In this document: piece by piece, positions 13,901-26,441 of the stretch | Position numbering within the stretch: the first letter of the stretch is position 1 | Layout: each line of letters starts with the position of its first letter | NCBI GenBank assembly: GCA_026261815.1 | Contig: JAMPIT010000856.1 | Location: 13,484,001-13,548,000 of the forward strand | Source of the DNA: Monarcha castaneiventris obscurior | Taxonomy: Eukaryota > Chordata > Aves > Passeriformes > Monarchidae | Length of the DNA stretch: 64,000 nucleotides | Reading direction: 5' to 3' | The notes under the pieces: model-generated | Told to the model about the DNA's origin: nothing | What the model saw: only the letters and a program-made list of their open reading frames with translations | Databases searched by the model: none | Program-made: the position numbers and the translations under genes

Positions 13901-16900
13901 GATGGGATTTATGGCAGAGTTCTGAAATGGATACTCCTAGTTCCTGTTGCTTTTACTGGAATACTTTTATGGAGAGTCACTTTTTTCCCACCCTACCCTT
14001 TTCCTTTACTGAATTTCCACACAATAACTTAGATCTGACCATCACCGGACATCTGAACAACAATAAAAAAAAATTACAGCTGGATCCTGTATTAGTCCCA
14101 GCTGCACAGGATCTTTGGCTGCCTTCAGAAAACAAGACAGCCAATAGGAAAACAGTAGGAGAATTTCTTTTAGCAGCTTACCTTCAAATAAATTGTTTTT
14201 TCATATGCTACTACAACAAACTATTTTACTACTCAATGCAAAAAATGTTATTCTTCCTATTTGTCACCTCACTTCTAAAAAAAAAAAAAGAAAAGATTAA
14301 AAAAAATTAAAACTTCCTTCTTCAAAAATTTTACTACAAAATGCCAGAAAATAATCATCTCCATATGCTCTTTCAAGTCTAACATACCACAATGGATAGA
14401 TCTGCCAAGTCCACCCACCCACAGGCTCTATAAACTTGAGAGTATTATTTGTATTTAATTTGGATTACCAATTTCACCCAACCTTTCCCCTTCATAACAC
14501 GTTACTTTTCTAGGCTTACCACTCAGGTAGAAGATACAAAAGGAAAAGAAATAAATTTTCGGCAGAATAAGAACAATAACATAATGCATGCTCTCTTTAC
14601 TTTGACTATCAGTGAATTCACAGCGGAAGGACTTAAACCAGTCTTTTTTTTATGTTTGCTCTTATAAAATATCACCTAATCTTTTAAAACATTCATGTGA
14701 TACTATGTCATTTATTGGTACAAGACCAAGACTAAACATTGCAGTCTTTCCAGCTTACATTGCACAAAATGAGAGTGAAGAAAGTTACATGTACTCTTAT
14801 TAAAAAAAAAAAAATCTCACTGGGAGTGGGAAAGCTTCCGCTCAGATATGTAAAAAAAGAAAGTTACTATTTTTAATGCACAAAAATCCACTTCCTATCG
14901 CCAAAAAAAAAATCAAATCCATATGTTCCATTCATTTATCCTTGCTAAAACGTGTACAGCAAACTGAAATGTCAGCTGCCTAGAAAGGCTGACCACACAT
15001 TAATACACAAAATACAGCCTTAAGACCCAGCCTGAGATTCCCAGATTACAGAATTAATCATCAGCATCTACACGAAGAATAAACTGCTCACATTTACCTG
15101 GAACCTTTTAATCTCTCCCTTCTGTGACTACAAATGTTTCCATAGACACAAGAGCCAATTCCCTAAACTTTGACTAGCCTTGGCTACCAGTTCCAACTTC
15201 CACTTACAAAATAGTTCATCTACAAACTGCAAATCAGGGATAGTGGCACAACTGACTAGAGATGGTGGGAACACAAGCACAGATACTTTCCCTGTCCCCA
15301 GATGAATGTTGGATGCTGCTTAAAAATGCTGCAACTACACGATATGATAATTTTAATGACTAAAAGGGTATAGTAGGTCAAAACTGAACTGCAGAAGAGG
15401 AGGTTAAATAATAATAAAAGTTCTATAAAGTAACACAGCTACTTTTGAGTCTATTAACATACACTTCCATAATATGGACTACTCATTTATGCATTTACAT
15501 GACAGATACGACATGAAAAATGAGTTTTCCCCAATTAGTATATACTGGGTTTACAAAATACAAGACTATACCAAGAATTATTTCAGCCTGATAGAGGCTC
15601 TTGAAGGCAAACTTCTGAAACATAAAGTGCTTGTTTTGGGTGGGTACCAAGCAGAACTCTTTCAGTTAAAAGAAAAGGAAAAAATAAATTTAAAAATTGA
15701 ACTAAAAATAAGAAAAATGCAAAGGGAGAACCACAAAGCAACAGAGAGATGCTCATTCACCTACCCCACGCAGTGAAGTCCATAGATCTATTCACAGACC
15801 TACTACAATGGATCACCAACACGCAGGGTCTGCACACAGCAGCTCCTGCCTGGATCAGAGCCACAGGAGCACTGCACACGAACAAGAGAGGGGTCAGGTC
15901 CTTCTGGTCTTCTCAAGAAAGACTGAGAATGCTCCTGTGCAGGACCCAGCCCCTGTCCTGTATACGTGAGGAGTTTCAGGGCTAGAGAATACATTTAACT
16001 TGCAAAATACTTCCCCAGGAATGGAGTTGCTCCTGAACAGAGCCACCATCTCTTCTTACGGCCACTGTGGTTTAACCTCAGCTTCCTGGGAAAAAAACTT
16101 TCCTCCACATCCCCTGGCTGGGCAGCTGCAAGACACTGGAACAAAAACATGCAGCAGCTTTACAAATTCAAAAATTGCATTTGCAAGTGGTCAAAGCTGT
16201 ACTCAGAGTACATGGTCTGGTGGGAAAATTCCTCCTCGGTGCAACAGAATGACTGGGCAGGAAGTTCATTAGGACAAACTTACTTGAGTAAGAAAGACAA
16301 AAAAACCAAAAAAACTTACTTGGAATCCGACTACTGAATATAAGAAACACTGCCTCAAGCAACCATAATTCTTTATTTTATAGTATCCAATTCAACTACA
16401 AATAAGCCTTTTGAGAATTCCCCCTCTCCTGTAGTAAGGCAATGGGATCTGTTTATGTCAGAATTTGACTCTACAGACTACACTGATTGTGAGCTAAACA
16501 AGGACCTTATTAAGGAACGTGATATCTACAGGACATGAAAGCAAAAATGTAACAGCAAATAGACTCTTGAATACTTGGAATTCAACAAGAAAACAACATG
16601 AATGGTATTTTGCATTATGAATCAGATACTAAAACAAAAAATAATTGAAATCTGCATTTTAGAAGTTACACTCACGAGGCAGTTGTATAAACTGTAGAGA
16701 ATCATTAAGACATTACATCTCACAGTTCCTCTTAGAGAAAACAGTGTGAGGCAGTTCCCTTACTTGCATATGCTGTTTTTTTCAGCCTTTTTTTGTGCAC
16801 GCATGTGTGTGAGAACAAGAGCGAGCACAAGAGACATTGGACACATTTGTTTTCCTGCCCATCAGCTCCTTCTGCCAAAGTACGCCTTGCACAGCACTCA

Positions 16901-19509
16901 ATTTCAATCTAATTTGACTGAGGAGATGTTCCTACAAGCTGTGTGAAAATAGCAGCTGGATGGAAGAGACACCAAAACTAATTCCCACAGTTACTGGGAG
17001 CATCTTCCATACCCTACATCAGCAGACTCACGGTTCATCATTTCCACACAGCTTTTTTGTTTTCTTAAGACATTCAACATATTTCATCTAAAAATCAATA
17101 CTGGTTTCTCCATTTTTTTATTAACAACAGCAGCTCCTCAAAATCCAACGAAGCCCTTGGACATAACAGCAAAAGACTGAATTCAGATTCAACTTTCACA
17201 AATGGACTGATCTTAGATTCTCTTTGAAGAATTTTCTTACAGAATTCAGAAGAAGTGTTAGTAAAATCAATAAAATCTATCCTCATTGGGACAATTTCCA
17301 TTATGCTACTAAATAAAAGAAACAGCTTCAATTCTTCCATATACCTGGCATAAGGTAACTATTTATTTTTATAATAAACATCTGAAAATTAGGCTAATCA
17401 CTAAAACCACACTAAGAAGGCCAACCTGTTGAAAAATTAAATCAAAACATCTTCAAATCCTAGATGAGATTATGATTTAGATTTCCCAAGGTTCCAGAAT
17501 GCAACATTTCCTGTTAACTCCATGAGATCCAAATGAATTTGTCAAACACTTTTTTCCTCGTAAATACTAGATAACATTCGTGTCTGCCTTTCAACATGTC
17601 AACTTTGAGTGGAAAACCCACCCACTTATATCGTACCTATTTATAAGCAGATATCAGAAATTCAATGAAATTGTGGAAGCAGCTATGTATCACTTTACTT
17701 TCCTTAAATAAAACTTCCCATTAGCAAATAATGTGCTTAAAGAACCTCAGAAAGTAATGAAATAAATGTGACACAGATGTTCACAAAAAAAAAGAGAACA
17801 AGAATGTTTTTACTTCATAGCAACCAAATAGGTCAAGCCATTTCCTTCTTCAGGCAAATCTCACGGGACCACAAAACACATGGTTTTCTAGTGGATTTTG
17901 TATGTCTATCCCACTAAGAGGAAACACTGCTGTCCAAAAAAATTTGCAATACTAAGTTTTCCCATGAAATCGTTGAAATTAAAAGAAGGAAGTCATATGC
18001 AATTAAAAACAATTTGCTAAGGTTAAAATTATACAAATGGCATAAATAAATAGACTCTTACTACCTCATTCATACACCTTTCCAGTACAGCATATTGCTC
18101 TAAAAGAATGCACAGTAAAGTCAGAAATGCCAACAGTACATCTGTTCACACAACTTCTCTTTTGCTTCTGTAAAACAAAGTAAAACACCACGTGTTCTTC
18201 ACTTCCCTGGGATCCCTGTTGCACAGTTCTATACATTGACAGGTTTTCCTAATAATCCAGCTGCTAAGGATTTGTTTTTATCCTCTGTGAATGAAGCACG
18301 TGGTCATTAGGTCCAAACTCCTCACTATAATTAGTGCAATCCTTTCGCACATGCTTAAGTACTCATGAACTGCAGGGAGACAAAGTGAAGAAGAAATCAC
18401 TAACTATCACATTACTTTAAAAAGAAGGAAAAAATCCATATAGATTCATTCAATCATCACAAAATGCTAACCTGTGTGCTGGCTGGTTCCATGCAGAAGT
18501 CTACAGAAAATGTGATCCCATAACCAGATTAAATCTATTTGTGCATTCAAACAGGAAAATTAATATTGCATAGGAGAACATAACTTATTTCCTAAGTAGG
18601 TCAATACTTTTGCATTGCCCTTTCACTGCCATTTTTATTACATCTTCTCTACAGACTATTTTTTAAGAAGCAATAAATTACAACATCTCACTATTTCCTT
18701 GTCAATAACCACTTGGGATGCCAGCATGTGTCCACAGACATCAAAAAGAGGAAGTGGGTGGAAACAACATTAAGAGCTCTGTTTTAGACTCATTAAGCTT
18801 AAGATGACAATTACGCAATCTTAAGATGTCAAACAAGCCAACATTTTAGCTGGGACAGATGGTATTGGATCCAGAGCACACAGAGTATATGCTGTGAGTC
18901 ATCAGTTTAAATACGATAGTTCCACTCTTATTTGCAAATTCGATTATCCAGAAACAAGATGTAGAGAGGAAGAGAGCGTTAAAGCAAGCACAGGGTCCTG
19001 CAAATCTTCACAAAAAAAGTTGGCAGTAGAAAGATCATCTTCCAATTGAAAAAGCAAGTAAGACAGGAGGGGGAGGAGGAAACAGTCAAAGAAGGGGGGA
19101 AAAAAAAAAAAGAAAAACAAGATTTCAAAAAGAAAAATATAGTAAACAGTACTAGAGGCAGCTGGCAGTACAAAGAGAAGGAAGGGAATGTACTGAGTAC
19201 AAGGGGTCAGGACAAGTGTGTAAAGGACCTAGGAAAAACCTCCAGGAGATACTTTTCAGAGAGTGACTGCAAACAACTCATTCAATGACTCCCAACAAGG
19301 AAAAGAGATGAGTGGTAGTTCAAATGTTGGCCTTGGAGTCAAAGATGGGGCATATAAAGAATCAGACTAAACCATGTTTGCATTGGGAGGGAAAAGAATG
19401 GGGCAAAAGATTGCAGCAGGTAGGATGGAGCTACAGTTTAAGTAAAACATTTTACAGCTTTTCAAACCTTTGCTGTACTAGGAAAGGAGGGCAAAAAGAT
19501 GGCAACCAG

Positions 19510-19795
19510 AATCATAGAATGGTTTGGGTTGAAAGGGACCTCAAAGCTCTTTTCACTCTACTCCCCCTGCCACGGGCAGAGACACCTTCCACTACCCCAG
19601 GCTGCTCCAAGCCCTGTCCAACCTGGTCTTGAGCACTGCCAGGGATGGGGCAGCCACAGCTTCTTTAGGAAATCCGTGCCAGTGTCTCACCACACTCATA
19701 ATGAAGAATCTCTTCCTAAAATCTAATCTAAATCTACCCTCTTTCAATTTAAAGCCATTACGCCTCGTCCTATCACTACACACCCTTGTAAAAGG
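19510..19795 (-). mobile_element. CR1 LINE 3' fragment
   Basis: This is a 5'-truncated CR1 non-LTR retrotransposon, inserted in minus orientation within CYTH3 intron 1. On the plus strand it begins at AATCATAGAATGGTTTGGGT, the reverse complement of the CR1 3' tail. It continues with the CR1 block containing GGGCAGAGACACCTTCCACT and GCCAGGGATGGGGCAGCCAC, and ends near CGTCCTATCACTACA. About 285 bp of the element's 3' end are present. CR1 3' fragments of this type are the dominant interspersed repeat of birds and are the main evidence for the host class. Open frames crossing it (for example 19,499-19,726 plus) are by-products. Confidence 0.92.
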
Positions 19796-22700
19796 AAGAA
19801 AATGGATGAAAGTAATTTTTTTCATTTTCCCTTGACAAAGCGTTCAAAATCGTAAAAAGAAAGAAGGGGAAGCAATAAATATGATGGGATTGAAAAATTT
19901 GATGTGAACTGCAGAATATATCTTGAAAATCACTGTGTTGTCTCACCTTCTGCAGCCCTTCAATTGGTGAAAGCTCTTGGAACTCCAATGACATTAAAAG
20001 ATTGCAATACCCATTTGGTAACAGTGGCCCACGGGGAGCCCACTTTCATGTGGCTATTGCTGTGATTCCCAGCCGTTGTTCTGCAAAATACACTCTGTTC
20101 CTGCCTGTAAATCCCACAGCTTTCTTTCCCAGCTGCACCAGTGCAGACAGATGCTGTTACAGGCACACTGCTCCCCTAAATCCACAGCGTGCTAACACTG
20201 CTGAGCATGCCACCAAATACCATTATATAACAATACACCAAGTTTGGCAACCAACCGCCTCTGGAAACTCTATCAGCAAAAATTTCACGTTTTCTTCCAA
20301 GTCACAGCTAAAAATATCAAACATTAGGCTAAGAAAAACGTAACAAGTTACTGCAATTAACAAGCACATTTTCTGACACCACCAAAAATAACTAATACGT
20401 ACAACATAATTGTTAATACTTTATTATGGTATTTTTTACTGCAGTGATAAATGATTAAATGGTTTTGGGGTAAAAATTAAGATCCTACTGAGCTGACAGA
20501 TAATCCGAACAAATATGAGATTAGTTTAGCATGAAGAAATATCTTTTTAGCAAAAAGAGACTAAGCATGAAGCTCTGCTAGCTGGTAAAAGAACACAAAA
20601 AACTGAATTACATAAATAGACTATCTCTGTATCTCCTCTTTTTCACTCCCTAGAACCAAGCTAAGTGGTCAGTCCAAAACTCAGGTGCTTTTTTATATTC
20701 TTGGGATTTCCCCAAAGCGCCATTTAAAACTACAAGCCCTCTGAAGGACTTCTGGGACAAGTTTTATATAAAACTACTGGTACATGTTATCCACTTTGAT
20801 GAGTAGGGAATGAAACATATTTAACGTTTTTCTGTGTTAAAACACATTTGTTTATAATAAAAGAAACTCATAAAATAAGAAAACATGCAGAATTAGTCTT
20901 AAATGCAAAGCAAATGTCTATAACCATGAGGAGGCCACACGGCCTCTGATATCTTTAAGGTCTACCTTTGAAAGACATTATGACGTGGAAAGAAGAGATG
21001 AGGTTGCTCATGTCTAAAATATAAATATATATTTATTTAATCAATTTTAAAACTTTTTTCTAAGAAAAATCTGGGTCATTTGTTACTTTTCACAGCTTTT
21101 ATCTGTAAGTAGGTAACTGTTTTGCCCTGCAGAAGAACAGAAGTCATCCTGCTAAGTCTGGTTTGGCAGCAAATCCACTCTCCCGAGTCCCCTGTGCGAC
21201 GATCTGGTCTCTTGGTGTCTCTCCTAATGAAGGGCTGTCTACATTCTATCCTCATCACAGATCCAACTTGCTACCTGGCACCATTGCTGGCACGTCCAGC
21301 CAGCTACTAACAGAGCTTGGCAACCCAACTGCTCTGTCCCAGAAGAGCTTCAACATTCAGAAATAAAGCACAGAGTTTGGGGAACAGCAGGGAAACCTCA
21401 ATGCCATAATTAGTGCTATAATTTGGTCTATTTGTCGAGTAGAAGGAGGACTTTAACCTTCTGGCATGTCTGTTTAGAGCCCTTTGTTGAGACAGCATAA
21501 AACAAACATACAGAAGCTGGGAAGTACCCAATCTCGCAGTCCTTTTCTAGAGGAATGGCACAAAATTGAATCTGGGGGATGGAAAAACCTGCTGGATGCC
21601 TAGAGTCAAATTCAGAAAACAAACAGAAGTTCTATCCTGTGCCTCCAGCACTGACTGTTTATACATTTTGACCTTTCACAGAGGATCACTCACTCACTGT
21701 GTGACCACACCAAGAGCACTATTGAACACGAGGGTCCCAGTCACTGGCACCACCACCAGCTAACTGTGAGCCTCTGAAAAAAGCCACTCAAATCACACAA
21801 GACGTGGTTTTAAACCAAGTGGGGAGAGGGAGGAGGAGAAATTTCCTGGACTAAGTGAACCACAGAGATATTTTAATCAGGACACAAAAGAAAGTTGAGC
21901 CAAACACCAACTGACTCGGATCATATCGCCTCAATAATCCATGCACACAGCCTCTGCTGAAATCAATGGGAGGCTTGTGTGGAAGTGGATTGTATAACAT
22001 AAATGCACGGCCCTGTTTAGGGCTCCACATACAAAAGAGAAGGAGGTACTGAGAACAATTCCCTTAATTAGCATTTCCCTTCCATCGAGTGCTTCTAAAA
22101 TAATAAATTCTAACTTTACACAGCTCTGTTTTCATTCACAGTTTTTATCAGAGGTGGTAAAACAACTGACCCCATTTGACAAATAAGAGAACTGATGCAT
22201 AGGATGCAAACCAAACTGAAGAGCAGCGCAGCAGACAGAGCTGAACTGGGAATAGCAGCTTACCTTCTGAATCACACTTTGATGTCCTAGATATTTACAT
22301 GCTTATCTAGTTCAAGTCTCTAATTAGGGTGACTCTGTGCAGCCCATAAATAATTTTGCATACTTCCTAAAGTACCTGTGCACAGTGATAAGCTTAGCTG
22401 TAAGAGTTTCCCACTCAATAACGTCGATTTTATGAGGATTTAGAATGTCCTGCAGAAGTTCAAAACACGGGACTCCCCAGGTCAGAAGCCAAAGGGAGTC
22501 TCATTGCTCAGGCATCACAAGTCTCATTACTCAACAGCAATAAAGAGTTTTAAAGCAGGCCATCAAATCCACGTGTTTCCTATCATTAAAGAAAAAAAAA
22601 AAGGGGGGGAACCCCAAACAAAATAACAGCTTGCCAATTCATTATCTAGAAATGACCTAACTAATCCTGATGCTCCAAACTGACAGCAATTCCTAAGAAA

Positions 22701-24441
22701 AAGTGAGACTGGGTCTCTATTCAAGAATAAAGTACAATACTTACAAGAAGTCAGTGTAAAATGTCATATATACCAACTGCAAAACAAAATTCCAGTCTTG
22801 CTTGTCTGTGATTGCTTTACAACAAAGCCAAACATAAACTATACTGTAGTTTGACCCAAAAAAGCAGTATGTTTATTAAAGTGATATTAGTTTTACTTGC
22901 ATGCTAGAGGTACAAATCTGGCTTCACCTATAGAATCACTGTTTAGCTAAATACAGACTGTCTCCTCCCCGGGCCCTGAGCATTTGTCCTCCCATGAAAA
23001 TCCAACTTCAAAATGCTTAACACGTTATGAAAGATTAATTCAGCAATATGTCCACTTTCTAGTTTACATTCTGCACGTGATTAAGTACTATATTACACAG
23101 GGCTAATGCAAGTAACAAGCATGTTCGTTTCCCTTAACTATAGATGCAAGTCCATAATACTGTAAAAATAACATATTTCGAGTTAAATGAGCTTCTGCTC
23201 TTTACAATTATAGTGTTCAACTGCTTTGAATAATAACTTCTCAGGACTAGATTGTTTTGTCTTTAGCTTTCCTTTTTCAGATTCTCTTTTTTAAGCGTTA
23301 AGTCTATCACTGTCAAAACAAGCAGAAATGCCTGCTGAGAAATGGCCACATTTCCAACCCACTGCTTGAAGAATTATTTTTCTGATTCATCACAGCATTA
23401 TTTTTTCAAGTTGTCAAAACAAACACCACACCCTCTTGATTTCCGAGTTCTGGGTAATTATATTTAGAATTAGCAAGTACGGCGCAACTATTAATCATAC
23501 AGCGCTTAGCCCTTACTTTACCTATTTAGAGATCAGCCAAGGCATTCAAAGGCCGCCTGTTTAGCATTTGGTTTAAGATATACCCTCATCTCTCCCTCCT
23601 GCACCACCACGGCACAGACGGTCACAGACACGCTGAATATAGGGCAGGCCATGCAGTCGATGCCTCTGCCCCAGGGCAGGATCAGCCACCATTATCGCTG
23701 ATGATACACAAGAACTGGTTATTTCAGGCAGCAGCTTTACACACGCACTCGCAAAACACATTATAAATTAAAGGAGGGAAGCGTGTGGCACGTCTGCAGC
23801 GCCTTAAACTGGGGCAGCGCGCAAGCCCGTCTCCGAAAGAGAAAAAATACAAATAAAAGCTTCCCCAACATGCGAGTCCGGATTTTCTAAAAGTAGTATC
23901 TGGCAAGGTTAACGCCGCTGCCTTTGGAAACAGTTCACCTTGTTTAAACTGGCTGAACCACCCCGTGATTTTCACCGAGCCTCCATTAAGATGACACACA
24001 CAAACGGAGACCTCGCAGAGCTCAATTACTCTTTTCCCCGCTCGCACGCCGCCAGACGCGTACTTTTTTTTACATTCTGCCCCTTCCCCTCTGGCAGCAG
24101 AGGAGCAGCCGCAGCAGCGAGCGCGGGGCTGTCACGGCGGCGGGGCCGGGACCCGCCTGCCCTGCCCTGCCCTGCCGCCCCCGGGAGCTCCCGGACCCGC
24201 CGCGCCCCCGCCAGACCCTGCCCGGCCACGGGGCACAGAGCCCCCATTGTGGCCCGTTCCCCGCCCGGGCACTGCTCGGTAGCGCCGATGCAGCGGCTCG
24301 GCCCCGGGGCGCCGGCAGGACGGGGCAGCACCGGCGGCAAGGGGCCGCAGCCGCAGCCGCTCTGAGGGGTTCCTGCCGTCCTGCCGCCCGCAGCGCCGCG
24401 TGAAGGGACCGCGTCCCCCCCGACACGAGCCCCGCACTCAC

Positions 24442-24472
24442 CGCCGCCACCTCCGCCACCCTCTTCGTCCAT
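24442..24472 (-). CDS. CYTH3: CYTH3 (cytohesin-3) coding exon 1, partial gene
   Basis: Cytohesin-3 (GRP1/ARNO3) is a guanine-nucleotide exchange factor for ARF GTPases with coiled-coil, SEC7 and PH domains. It is recruited to the plasma membrane by phosphoinositides. Only the first coding exon is here. Read on the minus strand, the ATG at 24,472 gives MDEEGGGGGG plus one base of the next codon, followed directly by a consensus donor GTGAGT (24,441-24,436). As I recall it, mammalian CYTH3 starts MDEDGGGEGGG and breaks at the same point; CYTH1, 2 and 4 start differently. The exon sits in a CpG island, and the order CYTH3(-), FAM220A(-), RAC1(+) matches human 7p22.1. I recognised no SEC7, coiled-coil or PH exon to the left, so the rest of the gene should lie before position 1. 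The short glycine-rich peptide alone would be weak; donor, island and synteny make the call. Confidence 0.85.
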
Positions 24473-24588
24473 GTTGGGACCGCGGGCAGGGCGCTCCGCG
24501 GCGGCCGCGGCGGCTCAGGGAGGCCCGGGACTCGTTCCACTTGCTCGGCGCCTCGCGGCCGCTCCTGCTCGTTCCCCTCCTTCCCTTC

Positions 24589-24641
24589 CTCCTCCTCTTT
24601 CTCCTTCTTCTTCTCCTCTTCTTCTTCTTCTTCCTCCCCCG
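24589..24641. repeat. CTT/CTC polypyrimidine tract in CYTH3 5' leader region
   Basis: This nearly pure pyrimidine tract on the plus strand is built of CTT and CTC triplets. It lies about 120-170 bp upstream of the CYTH3 start codon, so on the CYTH3 sense strand it reads as a GAA/GAG purine tract in the likely 5' leader or core promoter. Such tracts can form triplex DNA and vary in length. Confidence 0.75.
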
Positions 24642-25576
24642 CCGCTACTACCAGTGCCGCCGCTCTGTGCTGCTACGCTCCGCCGCCCCGTTCCTCCCCA
24701 CCCAACCCTCAGCCCCGGCAGCCGCCACCGCCTCGGCCCAGCCGCCCGCCCCTCTCATGTGACCCGCGGAGGGCGGAGGGGAGGCGGCCCCACCCGGCCC
24801 CTCGCCGCCCCCTTCGTGCCTCAGGGTCGCGGCCAGCACCGCGCTGCTCGTCCCCCTCAGCGCCCCGGCCGAGCCGAGCCTCCCTCCCGCCTGCCCTTCG
24901 CGGTGTTCCGTCCCCGGCAGGTCCCGCCCGGCGCGGCCCCGCAGCGCCGAGGCCCCTCAGGCGGCTTGCCCGGGGGTGTCGGGGGTCGCCGGGGCGGTCG
25001 GGAGCGAGAGGAGCCTGGATCGGGTCACTTGGGCTCCTGTCGATTTGGGTCGTGTTTTGGGGTCTGCAGGAGCGAGATGTCTGCACAGCCCCTGACTCTT
25101 TTGTGGGGTTGTAAAGGCTCCTTTGGCGGTTTTAAAGGGAAGCGGGGGAGAGCGGGAGGAGAATGGAAGGTGAGGGCTGGGCTGGCCTGAAGCAGCGTCG
25201 TGAGGTCAGACGAGGTGGGTTGAAGCCTCTGAAAAAGAGCCCGAGACATCTGATGTTTCTGCGTGTTTCCTGCTGATTCTTGCTTGCTCCTTGTTCTTGG
25301 GTCTGGTGCTGGGTGCTCCCCCTGCCAGAGGGGTCGTGGAGAGTCTGGTGTAGAAGTGGGACTTGTGCCCCATGGGCGGTGTAGGGGTTTGTGTTGGTGA
25401 GCATTGTGTGTGTGGATAACAGAAAAGACTCTCCTGCTTACTGCCCTAGGAGCAGAGCATCTGTGGGATTTCTTTAGTCTTCAGTAAAGATCTTCAGTGA
25501 GTTACCTACCATGGCAGTCGGGGTATCAGCAAGCCTCCAAAGTCTGTAAAGGTAAGCAGAAGTGTAGTGGCGCACT

Positions 25577-25675
25577 CCTTCCTTCCTTCCTTCCTTCCTT
25601 CCTTCCTTCCTTCCTTCCTTCCTTCCTTCCTTCCTTCCTTCCTTCCTTCCTCCCTTCCTCCCTTCCTCCCTTCCG
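25577..25675. repeat. (CCTT)n / (GGAA)n microsatellite, array 1
   Basis: A perfect CCTT array runs over 25,577-25,650 (about 18 units), followed by interrupted TCCC/TTCC units up to about 25,675. The opposite strand reads (GGAA)n, a run of ETS core motifs. It lies just beyond the CYTH3 CpG island. The leucine/proline/serine open frames across it are repeat translations. Confidence 0.95.
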
Positions 25676-26332
25676 GCCGCCCCTTATTATTTTTAAAAAC
25701 CTGTTCGTATCAAAATTGTATTCAGAAAGGAAGCTGTGGGAGGAAAGGGTCAGCCAACAGGAAAATATCGGGTTTTTCATTTTCCTTTTGTAGGCTGGCA
25801 TGGGACAGAGCACCGTCTAGGAAGCTGTGTCAGGAGCACTCACCTCTTGGCACTGCTGCTAATAGCTGGTTATTACAGCCCATTTTGCTGAGAGCTGAGG
25901 TTTGGCTCTGACAGCTGCTCTGGTGATAAAGTCATCTAAAAATCATAAAGCTTTAAAATACTGCTCTTTGTCTTTCATATTTTATATTAAATATTGTTAT
26001 AAGTTTACTAAGTTAGTTATAAAAAGGATATGATTACATAAAACAGAAGCATCACCTTGGTAAGAGATTTATTTTGAAATACATGTCTATAAAGTGCCAT
26101 TACAGGATGGTTTAAAATAAGTCTTAATGCAGATGAACTGACAGCGGGCTCTGAATATTTTTGCACACTGAGCAAACTGTTCATTTACATTAGTGGGGAA
26201 TCTGGTTCATGAGAAAAATTCTAATTTTATAATTGATCACAGATTGTTTGTTTCATTTAATTTATGTTGTTTTACACCTTTATATAAAGTATATGCTTTT
26301 ATGTTCTTGTTTCTGTTTGTCAGCTTGCCTGC

Positions 26333-26441
26333 CCTTCCTTCCTTCCTTCCTTCCTTCCTTCCTTCCTTCCTTCCTTCCTTCCTTCCTTCCTTCCTTCCTC
26401 CCTTCCTTCCTCCCTTCCTTCCTTCCTCCCTTCCTTCTTTC
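26333..26441. repeat. (CCTT)n / (GGAA)n microsatellite, array 2
   Basis: A second CCTT array in the same orientation lies about 0.66 kb beyond the first. It is perfect over 26,333-26,399 (almost 17 units) and then interrupted by TCCC units up to about 26,441. The shared unit, orientation and interruption pattern suggest a common origin or exchange between the arrays. Confidence 0.95.

Larger units (their letters stand above)
1..24441 (-). other. CYTH3: CYTH3 intron 1 (partial), no recognised exon
   Basis: This 24-kb stretch is AT-rich with no open frame that resembles a known protein. The longest frames (for example 160 codons at 1,809-2,291 and 139 codons at 9,193-9,612, both plus strand) show no family resemblance, no consistent splice signals and no CpG island. 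I looked for cytohesin exons such as those encoding EERE-LDIRRRKKEL or the SEC7 helix and did not find them, although a by-eye scan could miss an exon under 60 codons. Recognisable content is one CR1 fragment near 19.5 kb and scattered poly(A) runs. A long first intron is usual for CYTH3 in mammals. Confidence 0.65.
24020..25060. promoter_or_regulatory. CpG island / CYTH3 promoter
   Basis: This GC-rich, CpG-dense block contrasts sharply with AT-rich DNA on both sides and contains CYTH3 coding exon 1. CYTH3 transcription should start to the right of 24,472 and run leftwards. Such islands are commonly bidirectional, and splice-like signals to the right (25.5-31.4 kb, plus strand) are compatible with a divergent transcript. 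Several long overlapping open frames on both strands here have proline, alanine, arginine and glycine composition typical of GC-rich non-coding DNA and are not called as genes. Confidence 0.8.

Noticed and set aside
16327..16340. 14-nt minus-strand microexon-like segment between TTTCTTATATTCAG and GTAAGT
   Set aside because: Good splice consensus on both sides, but the segment begins TAG and is too short to judge; probably chance.
17095..17340. 81-codon minus-strand ORF beginning MEELKLFLLFSS
   Set aside because: Not similar to any cytohesin exon or other family I know, with no convincing splice sites; chance ORF in AT-rich intron.
19312..19835. Plus- and minus-strand ORFs of 68-106 codons
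   Set aside because: They run through the CR1 fragment at 19,510-19,795.
24026..25190. Several overlapping 100-239-codon ORFs around the CYTH3 island
   Set aside because: GC-driven open frames on both strands at once. Only the 31-nt CYTH3 exon is supported.
25526..25813. Repetitive (EGRK/FLPS)n open frames over the CCTT arrays
   Set aside because: Microsatellite translations.
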